Shown: one piece after another, positions 1 through 7,615 of the stretch | How the letters are laid out: each line of letters begins with the position of its first letter | Numbering within the stretch: position 1 is the stretch's first letter | Origin: Phycisphaeraceae bacterium | GTDB taxonomy: Bacteria; Planctomycetota; Phycisphaerae; Phycisphaerales; Phycisphaeraceae | Direction of reading: 5' to 3' | NCBI GenBank assembly: GCA_028284155.1 | Contig: JANQSF010000097.1 | Coordinates: 1 to 33,694, forward strand | Length of the DNA: 33,694 nucleotides | Position numbers and translations under genes: made by a program | Notes under the pieces: model-generated | Seen by the model: only the letters and a program-made list of their open reading frames with translations | Database searches by the model: none | What the model was told of the DNA's origin: nothing

Positions 1-206
1 GTATTCGTCCAGCGCGGCTGCGCCGTGCTCGCCGGCCGCGGCGTAGTCGGTGTCGTGGTAGCTGGTCTGCCCCGGCTGTCGACCTGCTCGACGGGCTGGC
101 GCACTTCATCGGCTGGGACCGGCTCGACGTGCCGGGGCAGACCAGCTACCACGACACCGACTACGCCGCGGCCGGCGAGCACGGCGCAGCCGCGCTGGAC
201 GAATAC
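1..206. repeat. Perfect 76-bp inverted repeat (fold-back) at the window edge
   Basis: Bases 1-76 are the exact reverse complement of bases 131-206, with a 54-base spacer (77-130). The right arm is ordinary apgM coding sequence in frame with the rest of the gene, while the left arm reads the same gene backwards. A perfect copy of coding sequence in reverse at the first base is the usual signature of a chimeric fold-back read or a mis-joined contig end. A real inversion duplication is possible but less likely. Gene content left of about base 77 should not be trusted. Confidence 0.9.
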
Positions 207-551
207 GACGTCGTCTGCGTGCACGTCGAAGCGCCGGACGAGGCCGCGCACGCGGCCGACCCGACGACCAAGGTCGCCGCCATCGAGGCGATCGACGAAC
301 ACGTGGTCGGCCCGGTGATGAACAAGCTCGAATCCTGCGGCGAACCGTGGCGGATGCTCGCCCTGCCCGACCACTACACAGCAGTCGCCACACGCAAGCA
401 CGACCCGACGCCGGTGCCGTTCGTCATGTGCGGCCACCGCGTGCGTTCGGCCGTGCCGCGCGCGTTCAACGAGCGCGAAGCCAACGACTCCGACCTGCAC
501 ATCGAGCACGGTCACGAGTTGATGGAATACTTTCTGCGCAGCGGGTTGTAG
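78..551 (+). CDS. apgM: Cofactor-independent phosphoglycerate mutase, archaeal (ApgM) type, 3' part
   Basis: This is the C-terminal part of a 2,3-bisphosphoglycerate-independent phosphoglycerate mutase, which interconverts 3- and 2-phosphoglycerate in cytoplasmic glycolysis and gluconeogenesis. The frame is open from base 78 (VDLLDGLAHF, GWDRLDVPGQTSYHDTDY) to the TAG at 549-551. ApgM-family motifs of the alkaline-phosphatase fold are visible: VHVEAPDEAAHAAD with the metal-binding Asp and His, LPDHYTAV with the second Asp-His pair, and RAFNEREA near the end. Family members are about 400 residues long, so roughly the first 60% is missing. The gene is interrupted at base 77 by the inverted copy of itself, so the break is probably an assembly edge and not a pseudogene. 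It ends 9 bp from the convergent secretin-like gene. Confidence 0.88.
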   Translation, partial: VDLLDGLAHFIGWDRLDVPGQTSYHDTDYAAAGEHGAAALDEYDVVCVHVEAPDEAAHAADPTTKVAAIEAIDEHVVGPVMNKLESCGEPWRMLALPDHYTAVATRKHDPTPVPFVMCGHRVRSAVPRAFNEREANDSDLHIEHGHELMEYFLRSGL

Positions 552-560
552 GCTATCGTC

Positions 561-2006
561 CTACTTCGCCGTCGCCGCGCGGACGAGCAGCACGACCTCG
601 GCGTCTTTCAACTCGACCTGCTCGAACTGCGACGTAAAACCGCTGAGGATCACGCCGCCGCCGTTGGCCAAGCGGACGGTCGTTTTGTAATTCACCGTGT
701 CCTGTTTGGGCAACTGCACCTCGGCGATGCCGACCAACGCCGACTCCGCCGCGGTGATCCGCGTCTTGTCGCGGGTCGTGACCTTGTCGGCCTTGCCCTT
801 CTCGGTCGGCGTCTGCACACGGTAGTGTTCTTTGAGCATGTCCGGCGGCGTCACGACGGGCAGGCGGTGGCTGGACATCGAGCGTCCGAGCACCACGTGG
901 CTGCGCAGGACGATGGTGATCGACGAATCATCGAAGCTGACCGCCGGCTCGATGTCGAGCACGACGCCGTTCTTTGACACGCTCACCGTCGGGTCCATGC
1001 CGGCTGCGCCGGGGATCGGCTCCAGGTCGGAAACGAACGACTCGTCGCTCGACGCTGAAAGGTTTACGCGCTGCGCATTGAAGCAGGTCGTGCGCGCGAC
1101 GCCCAGCACGCGGCCGCCGGCCTGCTCAGCCCGCGCGGTCTTCAAAAACGCTTCCACCGCGTCCGGTGCGAGCAGGGCTGAGCCCTTGGTCTTGGCCAGG
1201 TGCTCTTCCAGCTTCTCTCGCTTCACGACCAGGAAGTGCGCTTCCAGCGACACCATCTTGCCGTACGCCTTCTGGTACTGCTCCAACAACGCCTTGACCT
1301 GATCCTGGATGTCGTCCGTGTGCACGACGGTGAGGATGCCGTTGCGCACGTTGACGGACACGCCGTCGATCTCATGCCACTTGCCGCGTCGCACCGAGGC
1401 TTCGATGATCTCGACCAGGTCTTCCGACGTGATGCCCGAGACATCGACGTCGGGCGAGTCGTCGGCAAACAGGTCGGTCGACGCCTGCGCGACGCCCTGC
1501 CCGGCGCTGCCGCCGCTGCTCGTGTTCGACAGCGCACTGTTGAGGTCGAACTGCGGCGCGCCGACGAACTGCGGGATGCGCGCGATCAGCGAACGCACGT
1601 CGTACACCTGCAGCTTGATGTAGGGGCGGATCGCCTCGTCGGGCGTGGTGATGTAGACCAGCCCGTCGCGGACGTCCCAATCCGCGGCCGCCCCGACGGT
1701 GACCCAATCCAGCGCGCGACGGATCGACATCTTCTCCGCGCGAAGCGACACCGGAACTTTGAGACTGCCCGCGAGGCCGTTGCGGTCGAGTACGAACGTC
1801 ACACCGTCGGCCTCTCGCTCCAACGACTCGATCACGCGCTCCAGCGGCGTGTCGAGAAACTCGACCTTGATCAGCTTGCCGAGTTTGTCTTTCAACGGCT
1901 CGACGCGCTCGTCCGGCGGGCCGGCTTGCGCGTGCTGAAGCGGGACGGTATTGAGCACCAACAACGACACGATCGCGACCCAAGACAGACGCGTGACCTT
2001 CGTCAT
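561..2006 (-). CDS. Exported secretin-like (GspD/PilQ-related) protein
   Basis: A 481-residue protein with a Sec signal peptide (hydrophobic stretch at about 8-22, probable cleavage after AQA). Residues about 45-125 resemble an STN/N0 secretin domain (FLDTPLERVIESLEREA, then LDWVTVGAAADW and GLVYITTPDEA). Residues about 205-245 look like a second small ring-forming domain (ISVNVRNGIL-type strand). The C-terminal 200 residues resemble part of the secretin beta-domain (GVVLDIEPAVSFDDSSITI; TTVRLANGGGVILSGF). It is shorter than typical secretins and I do not see the usual VPxLGxxP signature, so it may be an accessory secretin homologue and not a pore. A GGGAGG ribosome site lies 7 nt before the ATG. 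No T2SS/T4P ATPase or inner-membrane gene is adjacent, although two prepilin-like genes lie about 20 kb away. The assignment is by motif resemblance. Confidence 0.7.
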   Translation of the reverse strand: MTKVTRLSWVAIVSLLVLNTVPLQHAQAGPPDERVEPLKDKLGKLIKVEFLDTPLERVIESLEREADGVTFVLDRNGLAGSLKVPVSLRAEKMSIRRALDWVTVGAAADWDVRDGLVYITTPDEAIRPYIKLQVYDVRSLIARIPQFVGAPQFDLNSALSNTSSGGSAGQGVAQASTDLFADDSPDVDVSGITSEDLVEIIEASVRRGKWHEIDGVSVNVRNGILTVVHTDDIQDQVKALLEQYQKAYGKMVSLEAHFLVVKREKLEEHLAKTKGSALLAPDAVEAFLKTARAEQAGGRVLGVARTTCFNAQRVNLSASSDESFVSDLEPIPGAAGMDPTVSVSKNGVVLDIEPAVSFDDSSITIVLRSHVVLGRSMSSHRLPVVTPPDMLKEHYRVQTPTEKGKADKVTTRDKTRITAAESALVGIAEVQLPKQDTVNYKTTVRLANGGGVILSGFTSQFEQVELKDAEVVLLVRAATAK

Positions 2007-2076
2007 GACAAGCCTCCCAAACGGGTTGTGGAACGGACGTGGGGCGCGTCACGGCGACGGCCCGCGGCGGGGCCTC

Positions 2077-2098
2077 AATTGTACGAGAACGTACAATT
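2077..2098. promoter_or_regulatory. Perfect 9-4-9 palindrome upstream of the secretin-like gene
   Basis: AATTGTACG, spacer AGAA, CGTACAATT, centred about 80 bp upstream of the minus-strand start at 2006. It is AT-rich in otherwise GC-rich DNA and has the size and symmetry of a dimeric repressor operator. Its arms also resemble promoter hexamers (TTGTAC, TACAAT). No regulator gene is adjacent. The operator role is inferred. Confidence 0.4.
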
Positions 2099-2191
2099 TG
2101 TCGCAAGGCCGCCTAGTGCACCGTTGAAGGCCGGGTCGGGGCATCCGGCACGGCGTTGTTTGTCGCCGGCTCGGCTGGAACTTGTAGACCC

Positions 2192-2265
2192 GTAGGGTGC
2201 GCTTTAGCGCACCAAGGACGCGGGGAAACCGTCCGTTCATCGTGGTGCGCTGAAGCGCACCCTAC
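2192..2265. repeat. Palindromic element, family A, copy 1
   Basis: Two 23-bp arms (2192-2214 and 2243-2265) are inverted copies with one mismatch, around a 28-bp spacer. Each arm is itself a short hairpin (GGTGCGCT…AGCGCACC). A second copy at 25250-25327 has the same arms but an unrelated spacer. The element lies between the 3' end of the SDR gene and the start of the secretin-like gene. It resembles a REP/BIME-type unit or small non-autonomous element. Confidence 0.85.
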
Positions 2266-2279
2266 TTTTCGGACGAAGC

Positions 2280-3149
2280 CTAGTGGACCGTTGTGGTCGA
2301 AGTGGAAGCGTTCGGCATCGGTTCGGCTTGGACCTGCGGCGGAAGGTCAGCCGGCTCGGTCGATCGGGCCGGCCGACTCGAACGCGCGACCAGTCGGCAG
2401 GCCCAGGTCGGCGAGACGGCCCGTATCCAGTCGAGCACGCGGTGGCTGCGCGGGAAGCAGGCCTCGATGCGCGGGCGGTCGATCAGCCGAACGATCGTGC
2501 GGGCGACGTCTTGTGGTTCGATCGCGTGTTTGGAGACTCGTCGCCAGAGTCGGCCGAGCGCCGGTGAATCGAAAAAGCCGGTCCGTACGATTCCCGGTTT
2601 GACCACGCTGAAACGGACGCCGCGTTCGTGGTACTCGGCCGCGAGCGTTTCGGTCAGCGACGCGAGCGCGGCCTTGCTCGGCGTGTAGGCGGAATGACCC
2701 CACGGCCCGACCTTCGTCGAGATCGACGCAACATTGATCACGTGGCCCCGCCCCGCTTCGAGCATCCCGGGCAACACGAGACGGATCAGCGCAGCCGCCG
2801 CGTGGTAGTGCAGGTCGAACGATCGGCGGTGGTCGCCCGCAGTTGTGGCGAGGAACGGCTGATAGCTGCCGGCCCCGGCGTTATTGACCAGCACGTCCGG
2901 CGGGCCGAACCGGTCGACGACGGGCGACAGGTGATCGCCGATGCGTTCCACATCCGACAGGTCGCACGACACGATAATCGGTTCGACCTGCGTCGGCAGG
3001 TCGTCGGCGACGTGTTGCAGTTTGTCGGTGTCGCGCGCGATGAGCGCGACGCGCATGCCGCGCTCGGCCAGCGCATGGGCTGTGCTGGCTCCGATGCCGC
3101 TGGAAGCGCCCGTAACGATCGCCAGTTTGGGTTGGCTTTGGAGTGACAT
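2280..3149 (-). CDS. Short-chain dehydrogenase/reductase (SDR)
   Basis: A 289-residue classical SDR, a cytoplasmic NAD(P)-dependent oxidoreductase of unknown substrate. The cofactor motif TGASSGIG is at residues 13-20 and NNAG at 89-92. The catalytic triad is visible: Ser142 in INVASIS, Tyr155 and Lys159 in YTPSK. About 230 residues form the SDR core. The last 40 residues, rich in Pro, Ala, Ser and Thr, are outside the fold and may be a read-on tail, since the stop falls just beside palindromic element A. No clear Shine-Dalgarno precedes the ATG. Neighbours give no pathway. The family is certain; the substrate cannot be read from sequence. Confidence 0.9.
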   Translation of the reverse strand: MSLQSQPKLAIVTGASSGIGASTAHALAERGMRVALIARDTDKLQHVADDLPTQVEPIIVSCDLSDVERIGDHLSPVVDRFGPPDVLVNNAGAGSYQPFLATTAGDHRRSFDLHYHAAAALIRLVLPGMLEAGRGHVINVASISTKVGPWGHSAYTPSKAALASLTETLAAEYHERGVRFSVVKPGIVRTGFFDSPALGRLWRRVSKHAIEPQDVARTIVRLIDRPRIEACFPRSHRVLDWIRAVSPTWACRLVARSSRPARSTEPADLPPQVQAEPMPNASTSTTTVH

Positions 3150-3252
3150 GCCCGACTGACCGTGGCCTGGGACGGCGTTCCGGTGACGCCGCTGCGACAG
3201 TCTAACGGCGAACGGGCGGGCGTGGGTTTGAGCGAGGCGGCGTGTCCCGATC

Positions 3253-3330
3253 GAGTGCCACTGGCGGCTTGCCCGCCAGTGCTATTGACCTGCGACAACG
3301 ACACTGGCGGGCAAGCCGCCAGTGGCACTC
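3253..3330. repeat. Palindromic element, family B (perfect 29-bp arms)
   Basis: The arms at 3253-3281 and 3302-3330 are perfect reverse complements around a 20-bp spacer. Each arm also folds alone (CACTGGCGG, loop CTTGC, CCGCCAGTG), so the unit is two inverted hairpins, as in bacterial BIMEs. It lies between the SDR start and the end of the glycosyltransferase gene, both on the minus strand, and could act as a transcription or mRNA-stability boundary. Confidence 0.85.
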
Positions 3331-3366
3331 CGTCGAACATCAGATGTTTGAATAAACCTTGCTTGC

Positions 3367-5286
3367 TCACGAATGCGGCGGGTCGAGGCGGTCGCCGGTC
3401 GTCGCCTGGTCGTGCTGCGAGACAGCGGCGTCGCGCTTCTTCGTGGGCGGTTCAGCCTGCGTCGGCGCGGATTGGCCGGCCGCCAACGCCAGCGACGCGG
3501 CCGCGGCACCGGCGACGAACCTGCCGACCTTCTTGCCGCCGTAACGGGCACGGCGTTTGGGCAGCGAGTTGCCGTCGTGGATGCGGTACACGACGTGGCG
3601 CACGTCGTCGTCGCGATAAAACTTCGCGCCGACCTTGTGCAGGCGGTACCACAGGTGGTAGTCGTCGGCGCCCAAGCCGACGGCCCGCTCCTGGTAGTTG
3701 CCGGCCTCGCGCACCTTCTCGGTGCGGAGCAGGACGGACGAGTGCGGGAGCATGTTGTCGTCGCTGTTGCCGGTGAACATCGACTCCAGCGGCTTGTTCG
3801 GCCAATGCAGCCGCGGCTTGATCTGGCCGTCTTCGAGCGTCAGCAGCTTGCAGCCGTACACGTCGAGTTGCTGCTCGTCGATCGTGGCGACGGCGCGCTC
3901 GAGGTAGCCCGGCAGCATCTGGTCGTCGTAATCCAGTGGCTTATAAAACTCGGTGTCGCACTGCGCGACGGCTTGGCGGTGCAACCACGAGCAGTGGGTG
4001 ATGTCGGCCTCGAGGCCGGTGCAGATCAGCGGCAGGCCGCCGTAACGGGCCGACAGTTGCTCGCCCCACGACCACGGGCCGTCGACGAGCAGGACGACTT
4101 TGAAGTCGCGGTAGGTCTGCTGCATGACGGAGTTGATCGCCTCGTCGAGGCATTCGACGCGCGTGCCCTGGTGGATGCGCACGCCGACGGTCACGCGCGG
4201 GTTGTGCGTGTTACCGTGGATCTGCGAGTGCGTGAGCTGCGCCAGCACGTCGCCGTACTGACGGATGTAGCCCGCGCCGGTCGAGAGTGTTTCGACCGAC
4301 TTCAGACAGTCGAACGCGTCGAGCTTCGCGGCCCGCTTGATGGCGGGCAGCGCCTGCTTGGCCAGCGCTTGCGGGTCTTCGTCCCAGTCGATCAGGATGC
4401 CGTTGTGGCCGTTGCGGACAAAGTCAGCCACGCCGCAGGTGCGCGTCACGACGACGGGCACGCCGCAGGACAACGCCTCGGCCGCGGTCAGCAGGAAGCC
4501 TTCGCACTCGGAGTTGCCCAGCAACACGTGCGAGCCTTCCAGGCGGTGGCCGTACGCGAACGCGTCGAAGTCGAGCGGGCGGATGTCCAGCCGATCAATC
4601 ACGCCCAGATCGTGCGCCAGCTCGGTGACACGGCGCATGGCGTCGGCCTGCACACGTCGCGTATAGTCAAGGCCGGCCGTCTCAGCGCCCGTCCACGCGC
4701 GGACGACGATGCGCTTGTCCATCGCCAAGAGGTACGGCAGCGACATCAGCCCCTTGGACTCCAGCGGCCGACCCATCCACGTCACGACGATGCGGTTGTC
4801 GCGGTTGTCGCCCTTGCGCATGGCGAACTCGGTCACCGGCGGCGGCAGGACGCCGATCACGTCGTTGTCACGCCGGCGGTTCCACGAGTCGTATCGGTCT
4901 AAGACCTTATTCGAAACGCCGGCCACGCGCAGACCGCGCATGTGGCCGTACGTCTTGTCGATGTACCGCCAGCCCTCGTCGTTCCACGAGTGCAGGATCA
5001 GTGAGGTCGGCCGCTGCGGCAGGTCGCGCAGGTCGCCGTAACTCAGAATCCACGACGACGGGTCTTCCGGCGCGTCGTAGGTGACATCGCCGACCCAGAA
5101 GCCGTGCTTGTCCACCGCCGCGTCGAGCAGCGGCGTGTCGTGCGACTGCACGTAGAGCGTCGTGCGCTGCTGAACGAATTCGGGCAGGCAGTCGATCATG
5201 CGCAGCACCGCCGTCTGCGCCCCGCCGAGCGCGAGGTTGTGGCTCACAAAGCACGGAGCGAGTTGTGGGATCAGGCCGTCTGACAT
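3367..5286 (-). CDS. Two-domain glycosyltransferase (GT4-like + GT2-like fusion)
   Basis: A 639-residue protein from the ATG at 5284-5286. Residues about 10-350 resemble a GT-B, GT4-type transferase: SHNLALGGAQT at the N-terminus and a donor-site segment (SECEGFLLTAAEALSCGVPVV, about 259-280) with the family's E-x7-E-like pattern. Residues about 363-600 resemble a GT-A, GT2-type transferase: PRVTVGVRIHQG, then INSVMQQTYRDFKVVLLVDG, a PLDYDDQMLPGYL segment supplying an acidic metal motif, and DDYHLWYRL near the end. A short Ala-rich hydrophobic stretch (about 598-612) precedes a charged tail. It would make glycosidic bonds in a surface polysaccharide or glycoprotein glycan; donor and acceptor are unknown. 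An in-frame upstream extension to 5373 is rejected because AGGGG lies before 5286. Confidence 0.85.
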   Translation of the reverse strand: MSDGLIPQLAPCFVSHNLALGGAQTAVLRMIDCLPEFVQQRTTLYVQSHDTPLLDAAVDKHGFWVGDVTYDAPEDPSSWILSYGDLRDLPQRPTSLILHSWNDEGWRYIDKTYGHMRGLRVAGVSNKVLDRYDSWNRRRDNDVIGVLPPPVTEFAMRKGDNRDNRIVVTWMGRPLESKGLMSLPYLLAMDKRIVVRAWTGAETAGLDYTRRVQADAMRRVTELAHDLGVIDRLDIRPLDFDAFAYGHRLEGSHVLLGNSECEGFLLTAAEALSCGVPVVVTRTCGVADFVRNGHNGILIDWDEDPQALAKQALPAIKRAAKLDAFDCLKSVETLSTGAGYIRQYGDVLAQLTHSQIHGNTHNPRVTVGVRIHQGTRVECLDEAINSVMQQTYRDFKVVLLVDGPWSWGEQLSARYGGLPLICTGLEADITHCSWLHRQAVAQCDTEFYKPLDYDDQMLPGYLERAVATIDEQQLDVYGCKLLTLEDGQIKPRLHWPNKPLESMFTGNSDDNMLPHSSVLLRTEKVREAGNYQERAVGLGADDYHLWYRLHKVGAKFYRDDDVRHVVYRIHDGNSLPKRRARYGGKKVGRFVAGAAAASLALAAGQSAPTQAEPPTKKRDAAVSQHDQATTGDRLDPPHS

Positions 5287-5376
5287 CGTTCGGTTGCCCC
5301 TGGTGATCGTGGTCGGCCGTCGGCTTGGCCCTCTCACGCAAAGGGCGACGCACCGCGGGCACGAACTCCACACATA

Positions 5377-5404
5377 ACTTTACGATGATCTTCGTCGGTT
5401 ACAA
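5377..5404 (-). promoter_or_regulatory. Candidate sigma-70-type promoter of the glycosyltransferase gene
   Basis: Read on the minus strand: TTGTAA (5399-5404), 16-bp spacer, TAAAGT (5377-5382). This predicts a start near 5370 and a leader of about 80 nt. It lies in an AT-richer pocket between two minus-strand genes. Prediction from consensus only. Confidence 0.45.
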
Positions 5405-5500
5405 GGGCAAGGGGGTGTGAAATTGTCGAAAACGCTGACTATTAAGGGGTTTACGGACCGCAAAACAGTGCAACCTTTGCGTGCAAACCAGTCCAATTGC

Positions 5501-6532
5501 TCACTCAACCCCCGCCCGCGCCGCCGCGCGCGTTGCCGCGCCGATCACGTCGAGGATGTGTACCGGCTTGCCGCCCGCCTTCTTGCTCACGTCGGCCGCC
5601 TCCATGAACGCGTACAGCTCGATCGACTCGTCGTTGCTGACCGGCGGCTTGTGCGTCTGGAAGAACGTGGCGATCTCAGCCACCAGCGGGCCGTAGCCGG
5701 AGTAAGAACCCGTCTGGCTCATGCCCTTCGTGCCGAACACGAACGCGCCGTAGCCGTTCTTGTTCGGCGAACGCAGGCCGCGGAACGTGCCCACCCGGCC
5801 GTCAGCCCACGTGCCGGTGACGTACTCGGTGTGGTCGGTCTGCACGCGCGTGACCGTTCGGCAGCCCGTACCCATGACGGTGAACAACACCTCGCAGCCG
5901 TGGATGCCGTACCAGAACAGGTCGGGGTGGTGCGGCTCGAGCGAGGCCGGCCCCCACGCGTTGCAGCCCATCACCTTGCCGACCTTCTCGTGCTCGCCCC
6001 GGAAGGAGATGATCCCGGGGCTGAAGCGCAGCGACGAGCTGGTGAACCACGGCACGCCGTGTTTCGTGGCAAGCTGATCGATCGCGATCAGGTCGGCCAA
6101 CGAGCCGGCCGCGGGCTTGTCGATGAACAACGGCTTGCCCGCCTTGATCACCGGGATCGCCTGCTTGAGGTGCGGCCGACCGTCGACGCTTTCGAGCAGG
6201 ACGACGTCAACCTTTTCGAGCAGCGCGGGGATCGAATCGACGATCTCGATCCCCATACCGCGCAGTTGCTCGGTGAACTTCTCGACTCGGTTGGCGCTGG
6301 CCGGCACGTCCGGGCTGCCACCGGGGTAGCCTGCCACGACGGTCAGGTACGCCAGGTCGCCGTCTTTCTTCGGGTCTTTCGCGGCGTTGATCACTTTCGT
6401 GAACGCAATGACGTGCGACGTGTCGAGACCGATCAGGCCGGCCTTGAGGTGCTTGCGTTTGGTCGTGTCCTGCGCGAAGGTCGGCGCGGTCAGAGCGAGT
6501 ACGAGCAGGCAGGCGGTGAGTGTGCGTGTCAT
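5501..6532 (-). CDS. Exported Gfo/Idh/MocA-family protein
   Basis: A 343-residue protein starting at the ATG at 6530-6532, preceded by AGGAG. The N-terminus is a Sec signal peptide (TLTACLLVLALTAPTFAQ). The Rossmann region begins at LKAGLIGLDTSH, where the usual GxGxxG is replaced by GLDTSH, and the EKP motif reads DKPAAGS (about 150-156). The C-terminal beta-sheet domain (GTWADGRVGTFRG, GYGAFVFGTKG) is typical of the family. Family members oxidise sugars or cyclitols with NAD(P); the export signal and altered nucleotide loop leave open whether this one binds cofactor. It is transcribed divergently from the esterase-beta-helix-lactonase operon and probably belongs to the same carbohydrate function. 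Confidence 0.8.
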   Translation of the reverse strand: MTRTLTACLLVLALTAPTFAQDTTKRKHLKAGLIGLDTSHVIAFTKVINAAKDPKKDGDLAYLTVVAGYPGGSPDVPASANRVEKFTEQLRGMGIEIVDSIPALLEKVDVVLLESVDGRPHLKQAIPVIKAGKPLFIDKPAAGSLADLIAIDQLATKHGVPWFTSSSLRFSPGIISFRGEHEKVGKVMGCNAWGPASLEPHHPDLFWYGIHGCEVLFTVMGTGCRTVTRVQTDHTEYVTGTWADGRVGTFRGLRSPNKNGYGAFVFGTKGMSQTGSYSGYGPLVAEIATFFQTHKPPVSNDESIELYAFMEAADVSKKAGGKPVHILDVIGAATRAAARAGVE

Positions 6533-6586
6533 GGGACGTCTCCTGTGTGGGCCCACCAGTGTAACGCGATCACGCGTCAACCCCAT

Positions 6587-6592
6587 TACAAT
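6587..6592 (+). promoter_or_regulatory. Possible -10 element of the esterase operon
   Basis: TACAAT, five of six matches to TATAAT, lies 47 bp before the GTG start in the 107-bp divergent intergenic region. No good -35 is seen at 16-18 bp. Weak prediction. Confidence 0.3.
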
Positions 6593-6639
6593 GCGCGATC
6601 GCAACGCCCGCCCCGCAGCCAGCCCATCAGGAGATTGCC

Positions 6640-7545
6640 GTGCGACCACCGTCAAGCATCCGCCCCGCCGTTTTGCTGGCCGCCAGCGTGTTGATGTTCG
6701 TGCCGTTCGCCCACGCGGCTGACGACTACAAGCTCGGCCCCGATTCACTCGAACAGAAAGGCGTGCCGAAAGGCAAAGTCATCCAGGGCAAGTTCGACCG
6801 CTCCAAGGTCTACCCCGGCACGGTGCGCGACTACTGGGTTTACATCCCCAAGCAGTACGACGGCAAGTCGCCCGCGGCCGTGATGGTCTTCCAGGACGGC
6901 AAGTGGTATGTCAGCCCGACCGGCCACTCGCGCGTGCCGACCGTCTTCGACAACCTGATCCACAAGGGCGAGATGCCCGTGACGATCGGCGTCTTCCTCA
7001 ACCCCGGCGTCGTCCCGCCGGCCCGTCAAGGCGCCAAGCCGCGGCGCAACCGCAGCTTCGAGTACGACACGCTCAGCGACCAGTATGCGCGCTTCCTGAT
7101 CGACGAGATCCTGCCTTACATATCAAAGAAGTACGACGTGAAGCTCACGGACAACCCCGACGGCCGAGCGATCGGGGGCATCAGCTCGGGCGGCATCTGC
7201 GCGTGGACCGTCGCGTGGGAACGGCCGGACCAGTTCCGCAAAGTGATCAGCTACGTCGGCAGTTTCACGAACATCCGCGGTGGGCACGTCTACCCCGCGC
7301 TGATCCGCAAGACGCAGCGCAAGCCGATCCGCGTCTTCCTGCAAGAGGGCGAAAACGACCTGGAGAACCTGCACGGCTCCTGGCCGCTGGCCAACCGGCA
7401 GATGGCCGCGGCGCTCAAGTTCGCAGGCTACGACTACAAGTTCGTCATGGGCGACGGCGGCCACAACGGCAAGCACGGCGGCGCGATCCTGCCCGACATG
7501 CTGCGCTGGCTTTGGCGGGACTATCCGGGTGTGAAGCAACCCTAA
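6640..7545 (+). CDS. Exported esterase, enterochelin-esterase-like (EsteraseD) family
   Basis: A 301-residue alpha/beta-hydrolase. It starts with GTG, fixed by CAGGAGA at 6628-6634. The signal peptide covers about residues 1-26 (ends FAHA). The nucleophile elbow is GGISSGG with Ser182 in G-x-S-x-G. Asp240 in EGENDLENLH and His275 or His279 in GDGGHNGKHGG are the likely triad partners. The family cleaves acyl esters; in planctomycetes such enzymes often sit with sugar-degradation genes and may remove acetyl or feruloyl groups from polysaccharides. Substrate is inferred from context only. It is followed after 70 bp by the beta-helix gene on the same strand. Confidence 0.82.
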   Translation: MRPPSSIRPAVLLAASVLMFVPFAHAADDYKLGPDSLEQKGVPKGKVIQGKFDRSKVYPGTVRDYWVYIPKQYDGKSPAAVMVFQDGKWYVSPTGHSRVPTVFDNLIHKGEMPVTIGVFLNPGVVPPARQGAKPRRNRSFEYDTLSDQYARFLIDEILPYISKKYDVKLTDNPDGRAIGGISSGGICAWTVAWERPDQFRKVISYVGSFTNIRGGHVYPALIRKTQRKPIRVFLQEGENDLENLHGSWPLANRQMAAALKFAGYDYKFVMGDGGHNGKHGGAILPDMLRWLWRDYPGVKQP

Positions 7546-7615
7546 GCACGCATTCGAGATTCGGCTTGTCGGGATCAATTCGAACTCCGCTTCAGAACAC
7601 GAACGGGACATCACG

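Noticed and set aside
2112..2293. Near-duplicate CCTAGTG[C/G]ACCGTTG sequences on either side of element A copy 1 (2112 and 2279)
   Set aside because: They lie at unequal distances (66 and 14 bp) from the element, so they are not a target-site duplication, and similarity fades quickly.
3373..4902. 509-codon plus-strand ORF opposite the glycosyltransferase
   Set aside because: It reads as Arg/Val/Leu/Gln-rich noise with no family motif; it is an antisense shadow caused by high GC at third positions. The minus-strand gene has clear glycosyltransferase motifs.
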